Of a stretch of 64,000 nucleotides of DNA, positions 27,032 through 35,236 are shown piece by piece (the stretch's first letter is position 1; the number at the start of each line of letters is the position of its first letter). The stretch comes from Lysobacterales bacterium 15-68-25 (GTDB taxonomy: Bacteria; Pseudomonadota; Gammaproteobacteria; Xanthomonadales; Rhodanobacteraceae), in contig NCKB01000005.1 of the NCBI GenBank assembly GCA_002279065.1, positions 124,001 to 188,000 of the forward strand, given 5' to 3'. The notes beneath the pieces were generated by a model. That model did not search any database and had not been told where the DNA came from. It saw nothing but the letters and a program-made list of their open reading frames with translations. The position numbers and the translations under genes were made by a program.

Positions 27032-27417
27032 GCCCCGTCGGGCGCCGCTTCCTCGCGTTCGGCCAGGGCCAGGCAGACGATGCCGGCGATGATCGCCGTC
27101 GCCCCGATCAGCTTGGTCGCCGTGAGCGGCTCGTGGAACAGCCAGACCGACAGCAGCATCACGCTGACCACCTCCAGGTGCGAGGCGGCGAAGGCCGGGC
27201 CGATCGGCGCGTGCTTGAGCAGGGTCATCCAGGTGAAGAACGCGCCCAGGTAGCCCAGTGCCGCGCCGTATACCCAGGGCTCGGCGGCCAGGCGCAGCAG
27301 CCAGGCGAGGCTCGCCTCCACCGGCAGCGCATGGTTGCCCGCCATCTTGAAACAGATGAAGTTGAACGTGTCGAACAGCATCAGCATGGCGAAGCCGATC
27401 AGGTAGAAGCGCTTCAT
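27028..27417 (-). CDS. EamA/SMR-like half-size transporter, second partner
   Basis: A 129-residue membrane protein with four hydrophobic segments, the size of a small-multidrug-resistance or EamA half domain. Motif PLTATKLIGATAIIAGIVCLALAE near the end and PIGPAFAASHLEVVSVMLLSVWLFHEP are typical of DMT-superfamily repeats (PxxAF/E14-type regions). Its ATG overlaps the previous half-transporter gene's stop (ATGA), suggesting the two halves form a heterodimer, as in paired SMR proteins. Substrate unknown; in context it may move the pathway's product or intermediate. Confidence 0.8.
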   Translation of the reverse strand: MKRFYLIGFAMLMLFDTFNFICFKMAGNHALPVEASLAWLLRLAAEPWVYGAALGYLGAFFTWMTLLKHAPIGPAFAASHLEVVSVMLLSVWLFHEPLTATKLIGATAIIAGIVCLALAEREEAAPDGA

Positions 27418-27773
27418 GCGCCGGCCCCCACCACCGCCACGCCGATGCTCACCAGCAGGATGCCGGCCACGCGCAGCCGCGTGAGCTTCTCGCCGAACAG
27501 CATGCGGCCGGCGATCATGATCACCACGATGTTGATCGAGCCCAGCAGCACGCCCTCGGACGCCTCCACCAGGGAGAGGAAGGCGATCCACACCAGGAAT
27601 TCGAACACGTAGCAGCCGATGCCGATCCACAGCCAGGGACGCGCGGCCATGTATTTCCAGCGGGCGGCGCCATCGCCGGCTGCCGGGTCACCGGCTGCCG
27701 CCTTGAAGGCGAGCTGGCCACCGGTGTCGAGCAGCGCATTGGACAGCCAGAGTACGACCGTTAGCAGCGGCAC
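27414..27773 (-). CDS. EamA/SMR-like half-size transporter, first partner
   Basis: A 119-residue membrane protein with four hydrophobic segments. It starts at a GTG (27773), eight bases after the end of the upstream hydrolase gene, and is followed with a four-base overlap by a second half-size transporter. Features are VVLWLSNALLDTGGQLAFKAAA at the start (DTGGQLAFKAA is like the EmrE-type N-terminal repeat), and GSINIVVIMIAGRMLFGEKLTRLRVAGILLVSIGVAVVG. A GTG start and close packing show it is translated with its neighbours. The two halves share topology but are not identical. Confidence 0.78.
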   Translation of the reverse strand: MPLLTVVLWLSNALLDTGGQLAFKAAAGDPAAGDGAARWKYMAARPWLWIGIGCYVFEFLVWIAFLSLVEASEGVLLGSINIVVIMIAGRMLFGEKLTRLRVAGILLVSIGVAVVGAGA

Positions 27774-27781
27774 GGAGGGCC

Positions 27782-28618
27782 TCAGGCCGCGGCGGGCACG
27801 GCCTCGCGGCCGGCCACGATGGCGTCGAAGAAGCGCGCGGAACGCTCGATCAGCGTGCGGCGCTCCTTGTCGATGGTGATCATGTGGTAGCTGTCGTCCA
27901 GCAGCAGCAGCTCGGTCGGCGCGTTCACCCCGCGCAGCACGGTCTCGGCGTTGCGCACGCTGGCCACGTCGTCCTCGCTGGCGTGGGCAACCAGGCAGGG
28001 CGAGGTCACCTTCGGCAGCAGGCCGCGCACATGGGTGGACAGCTGATACAGGTCGGCCAGCGAGTGCCACGGGTTGCCGAGCAGGCCGGCCACGGTGCTG
28101 TCGCCCGAACGCATGGCCGCCTCGACCTGGTTGCGCAGGCGCTCGTCGCGCAGGCCGTAGGGGTGCTGCTCCTCGAATACGCGGTGGCGACCCAGGCCGA
28201 GCTTCTTCACCAACGGCAGCAGGAACGACAGCTTCGCCGTCCACGGGATGCTCCAGCCGTCGTAGCGGAAGGTGGCGCCGTATACGCCGACACCGGCGAC
28301 CTGCCGTGGCCGCTCGGCGGCGAGCTTGAGCGAGAGCAGGGCGCCCATCGACAGGCCGCCCACGAACAGGTGATCGACCCGCTCCAGCAGCTTGTCGGCG
28401 GCGGCCTCGACGCTGGCATACCAGTCGCGCCAGCCGGTGGCGAGCAGATCGTCGATGTCGCCGCAGTGACCGGCCAGCTGCATGCCGTAGACGGTGAAGC
28501 CGGCATTGTTCAGGCCCTTGGCCAGCAGCCGCATTTCCATCGGCGTGCCGGTCAGGCCGTGGATCAGCAGCACGCCGCGGCGGTCGCCTTCGAGGAGGAA
28601 ATCGGTCGGTCGGATCAC
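27782..28618 (-). CDS. Alpha/beta hydrolase (carboxylesterase/lipase-like)
   Basis: Cytosolic alpha/beta hydrolase, 278 residues, from a GTG at 28618 with an AGGA ribosome binding site seven bases away. The oxyanion-hole motif is LLIHGLTGTPMEM, the nucleophile elbow GGLSMG (S90), then ASEDDVASV for the acid and DSYHMITIDKE for the His. This is the profile of the Est30/monoacylglycerol-lipase-like carboxylesterases with the lid FDG-type insert (AGHCGDIDDLL). It may release an acyl product from the carrier protein or hydrolyse a protecting ester; substrate unknown. It lies 44 bases downstream of the HlyD-like gene. Confidence 0.88.
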   Translation of the reverse strand: MIRPTDFLLEGDRRGVLLIHGLTGTPMEMRLLAKGLNNAGFTVYGMQLAGHCGDIDDLLATGWRDWYASVEAAADKLLERVDHLFVGGLSMGALLSLKLAAERPRQVAGVGVYGATFRYDGWSIPWTAKLSFLLPLVKKLGLGRHRVFEEQHPYGLRDERLRNQVEAAMRSGDSTVAGLLGNPWHSLADLYQLSTHVRGLLPKVTSPCLVAHASEDDVASVRNAETVLRGVNAPTELLLLDDSYHMITIDKERRTLIERSARFFDAIVAGREAVPAAA

Positions 28619-28662
28619 GGGGTATTCCTGCGCATGGGCTGACAGCGTGCCCGGTGCGCTTT

Positions 28663-29574
28663 TCAGTGGACTTTCGCGGGGTTGGACGGCTTGCCGAAGC
28701 GGACCAGCACCCGCTGGCCCACCCGCACATCGTCCGACGGCGGCTGGTCGAAGGCCAGGACGCAGCTCACGGTGCGCAGGTTGGCCCGCTGCTGCGGGTC
28801 GTCCTCCAGCGTGGAGGGGCCGACCACGCGGCCGATGCGCAGCACGTGGGCCGGCCAGCTGCGGTCCGCGCCGCTGCCGTCGGTGCTGACGGTGGCCGCC
28901 ATGCCGACCTTCACCGCGTCGACATAGGACTCGCTCAGCTCCGCCCGCACGATCGGCGGCGTAGCCGGCAACAGGGTGAACAAGGCGCCGGAGGCGGGCG
29001 AGACGCTGGCGCCGGTCTGTGCGGTGACCCGCACCACCTGTGCCGCGAGGGGGGCGCGCAGGGTGCGCAGGCCCAACTCGTAGCGGGCCTCGTCGCGCTT
29101 CTGGGTGGCCATCGCCACCGCCGCGTCGGCCGCGGCGCGTTCGGCCACCAGCGACTGCACGGCGGCGTCGGCCGCGTCGGCGCTCTGGCCGTCGCCGGCC
29201 CCTGCCGCGGCGGCCTCGGCCAGGCGTTTGGCCTGGACCTGGGCGTTCTTCAGCTTGCCGTCGAGCAGCTCGCGCTGGGCCTTGGCCTGGGCCAGCGCCG
29301 CGTCGGCCGCCTCCAGCTGCAGGCGGGCCGGCTCGGCGTCCAGGGTGGCCAGCACCTGGCCTTTGGCCACGCGGTCGCCCTCGTGCACGTCGACCGAGGC
29401 CAGGGTGCCGGGGCGCGCGACATCGAGCTTCAGCAGGCCGCCATCGACGTCGATGCGGCCGCGGGCCACCGCGGCGTAGGTGGGGGCGACGCTGGCGGGC
29501 GCCGACGGGGTCTCGTGCGAGCAGCCGGCGGCCAGCAGCAGGGGAACGAGCAGGGTGAGGCGCAGCGGTTTCAT
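28663..29574 (-). CDS. HlyD-family periplasmic adaptor of an ABC exporter
   Basis: Membrane-fusion protein, 303 residues, with a type II signal and lipobox LAAGC (Cys about residue 18), so it is a lipid-anchored periplasmic adaptor. Biotinyl-lipoyl domain parts are visible around VARPGTLASVDVHEGDRVAKGQVLATLD, then a coiled-coil hairpin of Ala-rich helices (about 75-165) and APLAAQVVRVTAQTGASVSPASGALFTLLP. It joins the FtsX-like permease and ATPase in the inner membrane to an outer-membrane NodT-type channel. Its start overlaps the upstream ATPase stop. Confidence 0.88.
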   Translation of the reverse strand: MKPLRLTLLVPLLLAAGCSHETPSAPASVAPTYAAVARGRIDVDGGLLKLDVARPGTLASVDVHEGDRVAKGQVLATLDAEPARLQLEAADAALAQAKAQRELLDGKLKNAQVQAKRLAEAAAAGAGDGQSADAADAAVQSLVAERAAADAAVAMATQKRDEARYELGLRTLRAPLAAQVVRVTAQTGASVSPASGALFTLLPATPPIVRAELSESYVDAVKVGMAATVSTDGSGADRSWPAHVLRIGRVVGPSTLEDDPQQRANLRTVSCVLAFDQPPSDDVRVGQRVLVRFGKPSNPAKVH

Positions 29575-30329
29575 GGCGCGGTTCCTTCGGGCGTCGCGGC
29601 CGGCGGCGCGGGGCGGCGGTCGCTGAGGATGCGGCCATCCTCCATCGACAGCACGCGGTCGGCGTGACGGATCAGGCGGGGATCATGGCTCACGCACAGC
29701 ACGGTGGTGCCGTGGGTGCGGGCGATCCGGTGGAGGATGTCGATGATGGTCTGGCCGTTGGCGGCGTCCAGCGCGCTGGTCGGTTCGTCGGCAAACAGCA
29801 GCTCAGGCTGCTTGGCCAGCGCGCGGGCGATCGCCACGCGTTGCTTCTCGCCGCCGGACAGCTCGCTGGGGCGCAGGTGCATGCGCGGGGTCATGCCGAC
29901 CTCGTCCAGCGACTGCGCGGCACGCTCGCGCGCCTGCCGGCTGGACAGGCCCAGGTAGTGCAGCGGCAGTTCCACCTGTTCCAGCCCGGTGAGCGCGGGG
30001 AACAGGTTGAAACCCTGGAAGACGAAGCCGGTGTGCAGCAGGCGGAAGCGCTCCAGCGCGCGGCTGTCCAGCCCGCCCAGCTCGCTGCCCAGCGCGATCA
30101 CGCGGCCGGCGTCGACCTTCTGCAGGCCGCTGAGAATCGCCAGCAGCGTGCTCTTGCCGCAGCCGGACGGTCCGGAGATCAGGGTCAGCTCGCCGGCCTC
30201 GATCGACAGCGTGAGGCCGTCCAGCACCTGGGTGCGCACCTTGCCGGAGACGAACGCCTTGGCGATGCCCTCGGCGCGCAGCGCCGGGCCGGAGGGATTG
30301 GCGGAAATCACGGGAGCGGGGCGGCTCAT
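29571..30329 (-). CDS. ABC transporter ATP-binding protein (LolD/MacB-type)
   Basis: ABC ATPase, 252 residues. Walker A is GPSGCGKST, the signature is LSGGEKQRVAIARALAKQPELLFADEPTSALDAANG, and the Q-loop region is FVFQGFNLFPALT, all typical of the LolD/DevA/MacB subfamily that drives FtsX-type permeases. It overlaps the permease stop by four bases and the adaptor start by four. It energises the tripartite exporter. Confidence 0.93.
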   Translation of the reverse strand: MSRPAPVISANPSGPALRAEGIAKAFVSGKVRTQVLDGLTLSIEAGELTLISGPSGCGKSTLLAILSGLQKVDAGRVIALGSELGGLDSRALERFRLLHTGFVFQGFNLFPALTGLEQVELPLHYLGLSSRQARERAAQSLDEVGMTPRMHLRPSELSGGEKQRVAIARALAKQPELLFADEPTSALDAANGQTIIDILHRIARTHGTTVLCVSHDPRLIRHADRVLSMEDGRILSDRRPAPPAATPEGTAP

Positions 30330-31459
30330 CGCAGCAGGCTCGCCGGATCGGCGCGGCGCAGGCTGCGCATCGCCACCAGGCCGGAGACGGCCGCCAGGGC
30401 CATCGCCAGCACCACGCACAGCAGGGTGATCGGGATGTTCAGCACCACCGGCACGTCCTGGCTGCGCGCAGCCACCAGCAGCAGGAAGCCCAGCACGGTG
30501 GCCCCGAGCAGGCCGATCGCGCCGACCCAGAACGCCTGCTCCAGCACCACCCAGCGCAGGTTGCCGACGCCCACGCCGAGCGCGTTGAGCGTGGCGTATT
30601 CGCGCACCGAGCCGGCCACCGCGGCCATCAGGGTCTGGCTGGTGATCACCGCACCGACCAGGAACACGATGCCGGCCAGGAACACCACGCCGGCACCCGC
30701 GCCGGTGTCGAGCATCCAGTACAGCACCGAGCGGCGCGCGAAGCTGCGCGCGGTCCAGACGTCGTAGGGGCCGAAGCCCTTGTCGCCGCGCAGGCGCGCG
30801 GCCACCGCATCGGCCTGCGCGGGATCGTGCAGGCGGGCGACCAGGTAGGTGGGGCGGCCCAGGTCGGTGGGGTCGTTGTCGAGCTGGCGCGCGGTGTCCA
30901 GCGAGGTCACCACGTTGACGCCACCGAGTGCGCGCAGGCCGCTGCTCTCGCCGACCACCCGCACGCGGTGGCCGTTGATCACCGCGGTGTCGCCGACCGT
31001 CACGCCCAGCTTGCCGACGTCGGCGCGGTCCACGATCACCGCATCGGGCTCGGCCAGTCGCGCGCGCAGCGCCGGGGGCAGGGCCTGCGAGAACATCAGC
31101 CCGTCGGCGCGGGTGTCGATGCCGGTGACGTAGACCGACTCGCCGCCGGTGTCGTGGGCGCCGCGCCAGTCGGCGTCGACCCAGTAGAACGGCTCGACCT
31201 GTGCCACTGCCGGGTCCATGCGCAGGCGCATTTCCACGTCCGGGTCGATCGGTCGGCCCAGGCTCACGCTCTGCGTGCCGGGGTAGCCGATCCACAGATC
31301 CGCGCTGGAGCCGGTGATGTACACGCTGGCGCTGGAAAAGATGCCCAGTACCAGCGCCGCCTGCAGCAGCTGCAGCAGGCCGGCGAAGCCGACCGCGAGG
31401 ATCGCCGGCAGGAAGCGCCGCCACTCGTAGACCAGCGTCTTGCGGGCCAGCGCGACCAT
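30326..31459 (-). CDS. FtsX/MacB-like ABC transporter permease
   Basis: Inner-membrane permease, 377 residues, with an N-terminal membrane helix (about 20-40), a large periplasmic domain (about 50-245) and three C-terminal helices. The start ATG overlaps the NodT-type gene's stop (TGATG at 31457-31461). The layout and the motif TLNALGVGVGNLRWVVLEQAFWVGAIGLLGA match DevC/MacB-type permeases. The periplasmic domain differs from LolC/E, so the cargo is probably not a lipoprotein. Together with the two genes downstream it forms an ABC exporter. Confidence 0.88.
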   Translation of the reverse strand: MVALARKTLVYEWRRFLPAILAVGFAGLLQLLQAALVLGIFSSASVYITGSSADLWIGYPGTQSVSLGRPIDPDVEMRLRMDPAVAQVEPFYWVDADWRGAHDTGGESVYVTGIDTRADGLMFSQALPPALRARLAEPDAVIVDRADVGKLGVTVGDTAVINGHRVRVVGESSGLRALGGVNVVTSLDTARQLDNDPTDLGRPTYLVARLHDPAQADAVAARLRGDKGFGPYDVWTARSFARRSVLYWMLDTGAGAGVVFLAGIVFLVGAVITSQTLMAAVAGSVREYATLNALGVGVGNLRWVVLEQAFWVGAIGLLGATVLGFLLLVAARSQDVPVVLNIPITLLCVVLAMALAAVSGLVAMRSLRRADPASLLR

Positions 31460-32871
31460 CAGCGCGGCTCCTCGCGCGTTTTGGCGGCCGCGGCGGGTTC
31501 TTCGGGCAGCGGCGCACCGCCCAGGGCCTTGTACAGGCTGACGAAGGCCAAGTCGCGCGCGGCGGTCGCCTCGGTCAGCGCCAGCGACGCCTGCGCCAGC
31601 GCAAGCTGGCTGTCGATCTGCTCGGAGGGGGCCGCCAGGCGCAGGCGCACGCGGGTGGCAGCGGCCTGCTCGGCGCGGGCCAGTGCGGCACGGGCGCGCT
31701 CGTTTGCCGCCTGCCGTTCGCGCTGGCGGTCCAGCTGGCCGAGCGAGGTTTCCACGTCGGCCACGCCCTCGAGCACGGCCTGGCGGTAGGCGTATACGCT
31801 GGCCTTGAGGTCGTGTTTGCTGGCGCGCAACTCGGCCTCGCGCGCACCCCAGTCGAACAGCGGGATGTCGATCATCGGGCCGGCCGAGAACAGCGCGTTG
31901 TCGCGGGTGCGGCGGTGGGTGGTGAGGTTGGTCGACCAGATCAGTGAGCCGCCGATGCCCAGTCGCGGCAGCAGGTCGGCGCGTGCGATGCCGGCGTCGC
32001 CGGCGGCCTTGAGCACCTCGGCCTCGGCGCGGGCGATTTCCGGGCGCGTGCGCAGCAGGTCGGCCGGTGCCTGGTCGACGCGCAGGTCGCCCAGCGTGGG
32101 CATCGGGGCGGGCGCAAGCCAGGCCGGATCCGGCTCGTTGCGTCCCAGCAGCACGGCCAACTGCTGCGCCAGGCGGTCGATCTCGCCACGCGGCCCGGCC
32201 AGTGCGGCCTCGGCCTGGGCCAGGTCCGCTTCGGCCTCGGCCACCGCCTGCGGGGCGGCCAATCGCAGCCGGGCGCGCACGCGCGCCTGGTCGAGCAGGC
32301 GCTGGCGCAGGTCGCGCATGGCGCTGAGGGTGGCCTCGCGCTGCTGGGTGGCGCGCAGCTCGAGCCAGTCGCGCACGACCTCGCTGACCAGGCTGACGCG
32401 GATCTGCTGCAGGCTGGCTGCGCTGGCATCCACCTCGCCGCGTGCCTGACGGTTCGTCGCGGTGCCGCGTCCGAACAGGCTCAGTTCCCAGGTCGCATCG
32501 AAGCCGGCGACGAAGAACGATGCGCTGGCATCCGGATCGATGGCGTCCTCGGTCTTGGCGCGCAGGCGCGGCAGGTACTGGACCCGCGCGCTGCGGAAGC
32601 GCTCGCGGGAGGCAAGCAGGCGCTCCCTCGCTTCGGCGGCCTGCAGGTTGTCGCGAAGCGCGGTGTCGACCAGGGCGTCGAGCGCGGGATCGTGGAAGGC
32701 GTGCCACCAGCCGCGCAGGTCCACCGGCATCGCCGCCGCCGGTGATGCGGCGTGGTTCCAGCGGGCCGGGACCGGGGCGTCGAGCTTCGGCATGGCGATG
32801 CCGGCGCAGCCGGCGACCAGGCCAGCCGAGACAGCCAGCACGGCGCGCGCGAACCGACGGGTGAAGCGCAT
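31459..32871 (-). CDS. NodT-family outer-membrane efflux channel
   Basis: TolC-type outer-membrane lipoprotein, 470 residues, with a signal peptide and lipobox VAGC (about residue 22) and two long alpha-helical hairpin repeats. The segments KLDAPVPARWNHA, LRDNLQAAEARERLLASRERFRSARVQYLPRL and RADLLPRLGIGG are NodT/OprM-type. It provides the outer-membrane exit for the downstream ABC exporter. It is the first gene of the exporter series; the sensor kinase gene stop is 128 bases upstream. Confidence 0.9.
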   Translation of the reverse strand: MRFTRRFARAVLAVSAGLVAGCAGIAMPKLDAPVPARWNHAASPAAAMPVDLRGWWHAFHDPALDALVDTALRDNLQAAEARERLLASRERFRSARVQYLPRLRAKTEDAIDPDASASFFVAGFDATWELSLFGRGTATNRQARGEVDASAASLQQIRVSLVSEVVRDWLELRATQQREATLSAMRDLRQRLLDQARVRARLRLAAPQAVAEAEADLAQAEAALAGPRGEIDRLAQQLAVLLGRNEPDPAWLAPAPMPTLGDLRVDQAPADLLRTRPEIARAEAEVLKAAGDAGIARADLLPRLGIGGSLIWSTNLTTHRRTRDNALFSAGPMIDIPLFDWGAREAELRASKHDLKASVYAYRQAVLEGVADVETSLGQLDRQRERQAANERARAALARAEQAAATRVRLRLAAPSEQIDSQLALAQASLALTEATAARDLAFVSLYKALGGAPLPEEPAAAAKTREEPR

Positions 32872-32999
32872 GTCAGCGCCGGATCGAGCCGGCCGGGGAA
32901 TGTGTCCCGCTCGGATGCAACAGATGGCAGTAGAGGTCGGAAGGGACGGAGCGGAGCACAGGGTAATTCATGGCGAAAGATTCCACGATCTGGGTTTCA

Positions 33000-34394
33000 T
33001 CAACTTTTCGGCGGTGGCGGGAACTGCAGGCTGATCCGCAGCCCGCCACCGGCAACCGCGCCGAAGCCGAGGCGTGCGCCGTGCTGCTGGGCGATCTGCT
33101 GCACGATCGCCAGGCCCAGGCCGGTGCCCGACGCCTGCGTGCCCGCGACCCGGAAGAAGCGCTCGCCGAGCCGCTCCAGCGCCTCGGGCGGCACGCCGGG
33201 GCCGGAGTCCTCCACCTGCAGCAGCACACCCTGGTCGGGCAGCGGCAGCACGCTGACGGTGGCGCGGGCACCCTCGCCGGCGTAGCGCAGGATATTGTCG
33301 ATCAGATTGTCCAGCAGTTCCTGCAGCGCGGCGGCATCGCCATGGATCACGGCCGGATGGTCGGGACCCTGGTAGCCGAGGTCGATCCCCGCGCGCAGCG
33401 CCTCGGGAATGCGCAATTCGACCGCCTTCGGTACCAGCCTGGCCAGGTCCACGTCGCCGGCGGTCGCGCGCTCCTTCCAGGGACTCTGTGCGCGGGTCAG
33501 CGCAAGCAGCTGGGTGGAGGTGCGTGCGGTGCGTTGGGTCAGCTGCTCGATGTGTTCCAGCGCGTCGCGCACCACGGCGGGATCGCTGCTGCCGCGGGCG
33601 CGGTCGACATGCAGCCGCAGGCCGGCCAGCGGCGTGCGCAGCTGGTGGGCCGCATCGGCGATGAAGCGCTCCTGCAGCGACAGTACCGCGCGCAGGCGCT
33701 CGAACAGCCCGTCGATGGTGCGTGTCAGCGGCAGGATCTCCACCGGCACGTCGGGACCGGTGATCGGCTCGAGTTCGTGCTCGCGCAGGGCCAGGCGACG
33801 GGTCAGCGGGTGCAGGATGCGCAGGCCGCGGGTCACGCCCAGCCAGACCAGCGAGAGCACGCTGAGGATCAGGAAGGTCTGCAACGGGATCGCGAGCAAC
33901 AGGATCTGTCGTGCCCGGTGCTGGCGGTCGCGCAGGGTCTCGGCGATCGTCACCGTCAGCACGTCCGAGGGGTCGGTCGGCGAGCGCAGGCTCAGTGCGG
34001 CCCCGCGCAGGGGGCGTCCGGCGAGGCGGGAGTAGAACAGCTGCGGGCTGGCATCGGCCGGCGGCGGTGGCGGCTGTGCGAAGTCGCCGTTGCCTCCCAG
34101 CAGGCCGCGCTTGCTGGAGTGGACGCTGTAGTAGTTGTGGCCGTCCGGCTCGTATTCGATGAGGAAGCGTGCCTCCTCCGGCAGGTCGCTGGACACCTCG
34201 CCGGAGCGGAACATCTGCGCCAGCGTGCGCACGTCGTTGGCCAGGTCGGCATCGTGCACCCGGTTGGAGTAGTTGAGCGCCACGCCGTAGGTGACCACCG
34301 CGTCGACGATCAGCAGCAGCAGCATCGGCAGCAGCAGGATCAGCAGCAACCGGCGCCGCAGGCTGGGGCGACGCTGGCTGGCGGTTTCACTCAT
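33000..34394 (-). CDS. Sensor histidine kinase of a two-component system
   Basis: Inner-membrane HK, 464 residues, with membrane segments at about 15-40 and 165-190 and a periplasmic domain between. Phosphoacceptor H250 lies in FIADAAHQLRTPLAGL (DHp), and the ATPase domain has ELLDNLIDNILRYA (N-box), VEDSGPGVP (G1) and GTGLGLAIVQQ (G2). This is the QseC/TctE-like class IA form. The periplasmic domain has a Pro-rich loop (QPPPPPADASPQ). The start overlaps the response-regulator stop by eight bases. Confidence 0.95.
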   Translation of the reverse strand: MSETASQRRPSLRRRLLLILLLPMLLLLIVDAVVTYGVALNYSNRVHDADLANDVRTLAQMFRSGEVSSDLPEEARFLIEYEPDGHNYYSVHSSKRGLLGGNGDFAQPPPPPADASPQLFYSRLAGRPLRGAALSLRSPTDPSDVLTVTIAETLRDRQHRARQILLLAIPLQTFLILSVLSLVWLGVTRGLRILHPLTRRLALREHELEPITGPDVPVEILPLTRTIDGLFERLRAVLSLQERFIADAAHQLRTPLAGLRLHVDRARGSSDPAVVRDALEHIEQLTQRTARTSTQLLALTRAQSPWKERATAGDVDLARLVPKAVELRIPEALRAGIDLGYQGPDHPAVIHGDAAALQELLDNLIDNILRYAGEGARATVSVLPLPDQGVLLQVEDSGPGVPPEALERLGERFFRVAGTQASGTGLGLAIVQQIAQQHGARLGFGAVAGGGLRISLQFPPPPKS

Positions 34395-35061
34395 CGCCGG
34401 TTTCCTCGAGCAGGTAGCCGAGACCGCGCACCGTGCGTACGTTGGCCCCGCTCCCGTGAAGCTTGCGGCGCAGGCGGTGGATGGCGATGTCCAGGCCGTT
34501 GTCGGTCAGGTCCTGGTCCCAGTTGCACAGTGCCTCGACCAGTTGCGCGCGGTTGGTGATGCGGTCCGGCCGGCTGGCCAGTGCCTCGATCAGGCCGAAC
34601 TCGCGCGCGGTCAGTTCCAGCGGCGCATCGCCGACCCAGGCGCGGTGCCCGGGCAGGTCCAGACGCAGCCGGCCGATGCGCACCTCGGTGCTGCCCTTGC
34701 TGGCCGAGCGACGCAGCAGGGCCCGCACGCGGGCCTCGAACTCGGTCAGTGCGAACGGTTTCACCAGATAGTCGTCGGCGCCGAGGTCGAGCACGCGGAC
34801 GCGCTCGTTCAGCCCCTCGCGGGCGGTGATCACCAGCACCGGCACGCCGGAGCCGCGCTGGCGCAGGCGATGCAGCACCTCGCTGCCGTCCAGTCCGGGC
34901 AGCCCGAGATCGAGCACCAGCAGGTCGTGGGTGCCGTCGCGCAGGGCGACGTCCGCCTGCGCCCCGCTGGCCACGTGATCGACGGCGTGGCCGCCCTGGC
35001 GCAGCGCGTCGGTGATGGCGGCGGCGATGGCAGGGTCGTCTTCGGCGATCAGGATGCGCAT
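34387..35061 (-). CDS. OmpR-family response regulator
   Basis: Response regulator, 224 residues. The receiver domain has the acidic pair EDD (7-9), the phosphoacceptor D51 (LLVLDLGLPG), and K in DYLVKPF. The C-terminal winged helix has LTAREFGLIEALASRPDRI and GLDIAIHRLRRKLHGSGANVRTVRGLGYLL. It is coupled to the kinase and precedes the exporter operon, so it probably controls the exporter and possibly the whole minus-strand series. It is divergent from the M1 peptidase gene over 175 bases. Confidence 0.96.
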   Translation of the reverse strand: MRILIAEDDPAIAAAITDALRQGGHAVDHVASGAQADVALRDGTHDLLVLDLGLPGLDGSEVLHRLRQRGSGVPVLVITAREGLNERVRVLDLGADDYLVKPFALTEFEARVRALLRRSASKGSTEVRIGRLRLDLPGHRAWVGDAPLELTAREFGLIEALASRPDRITNRAQLVEALCNWDQDLTDNGLDIAIHRLRRKLHGSGANVRTVRGLGYLLEETGDE

Positions 35062-35236
35062 GGAACACCTTGCGGGCGGGGGAGGCGGTGCGGGCTACGA
35101 CAGCGCCCATCACCGGGAGTTGCAGGCGCGCATGATGCCTCGCGGAGGGCCCGGATGGCGACCGTCGCCGTCGTCGCCCTTGCCGCCGTCACGGGATTGT
35201 TCCAGTCTGGGGCGTTGCCGTTCCACAGGGGGAGTC

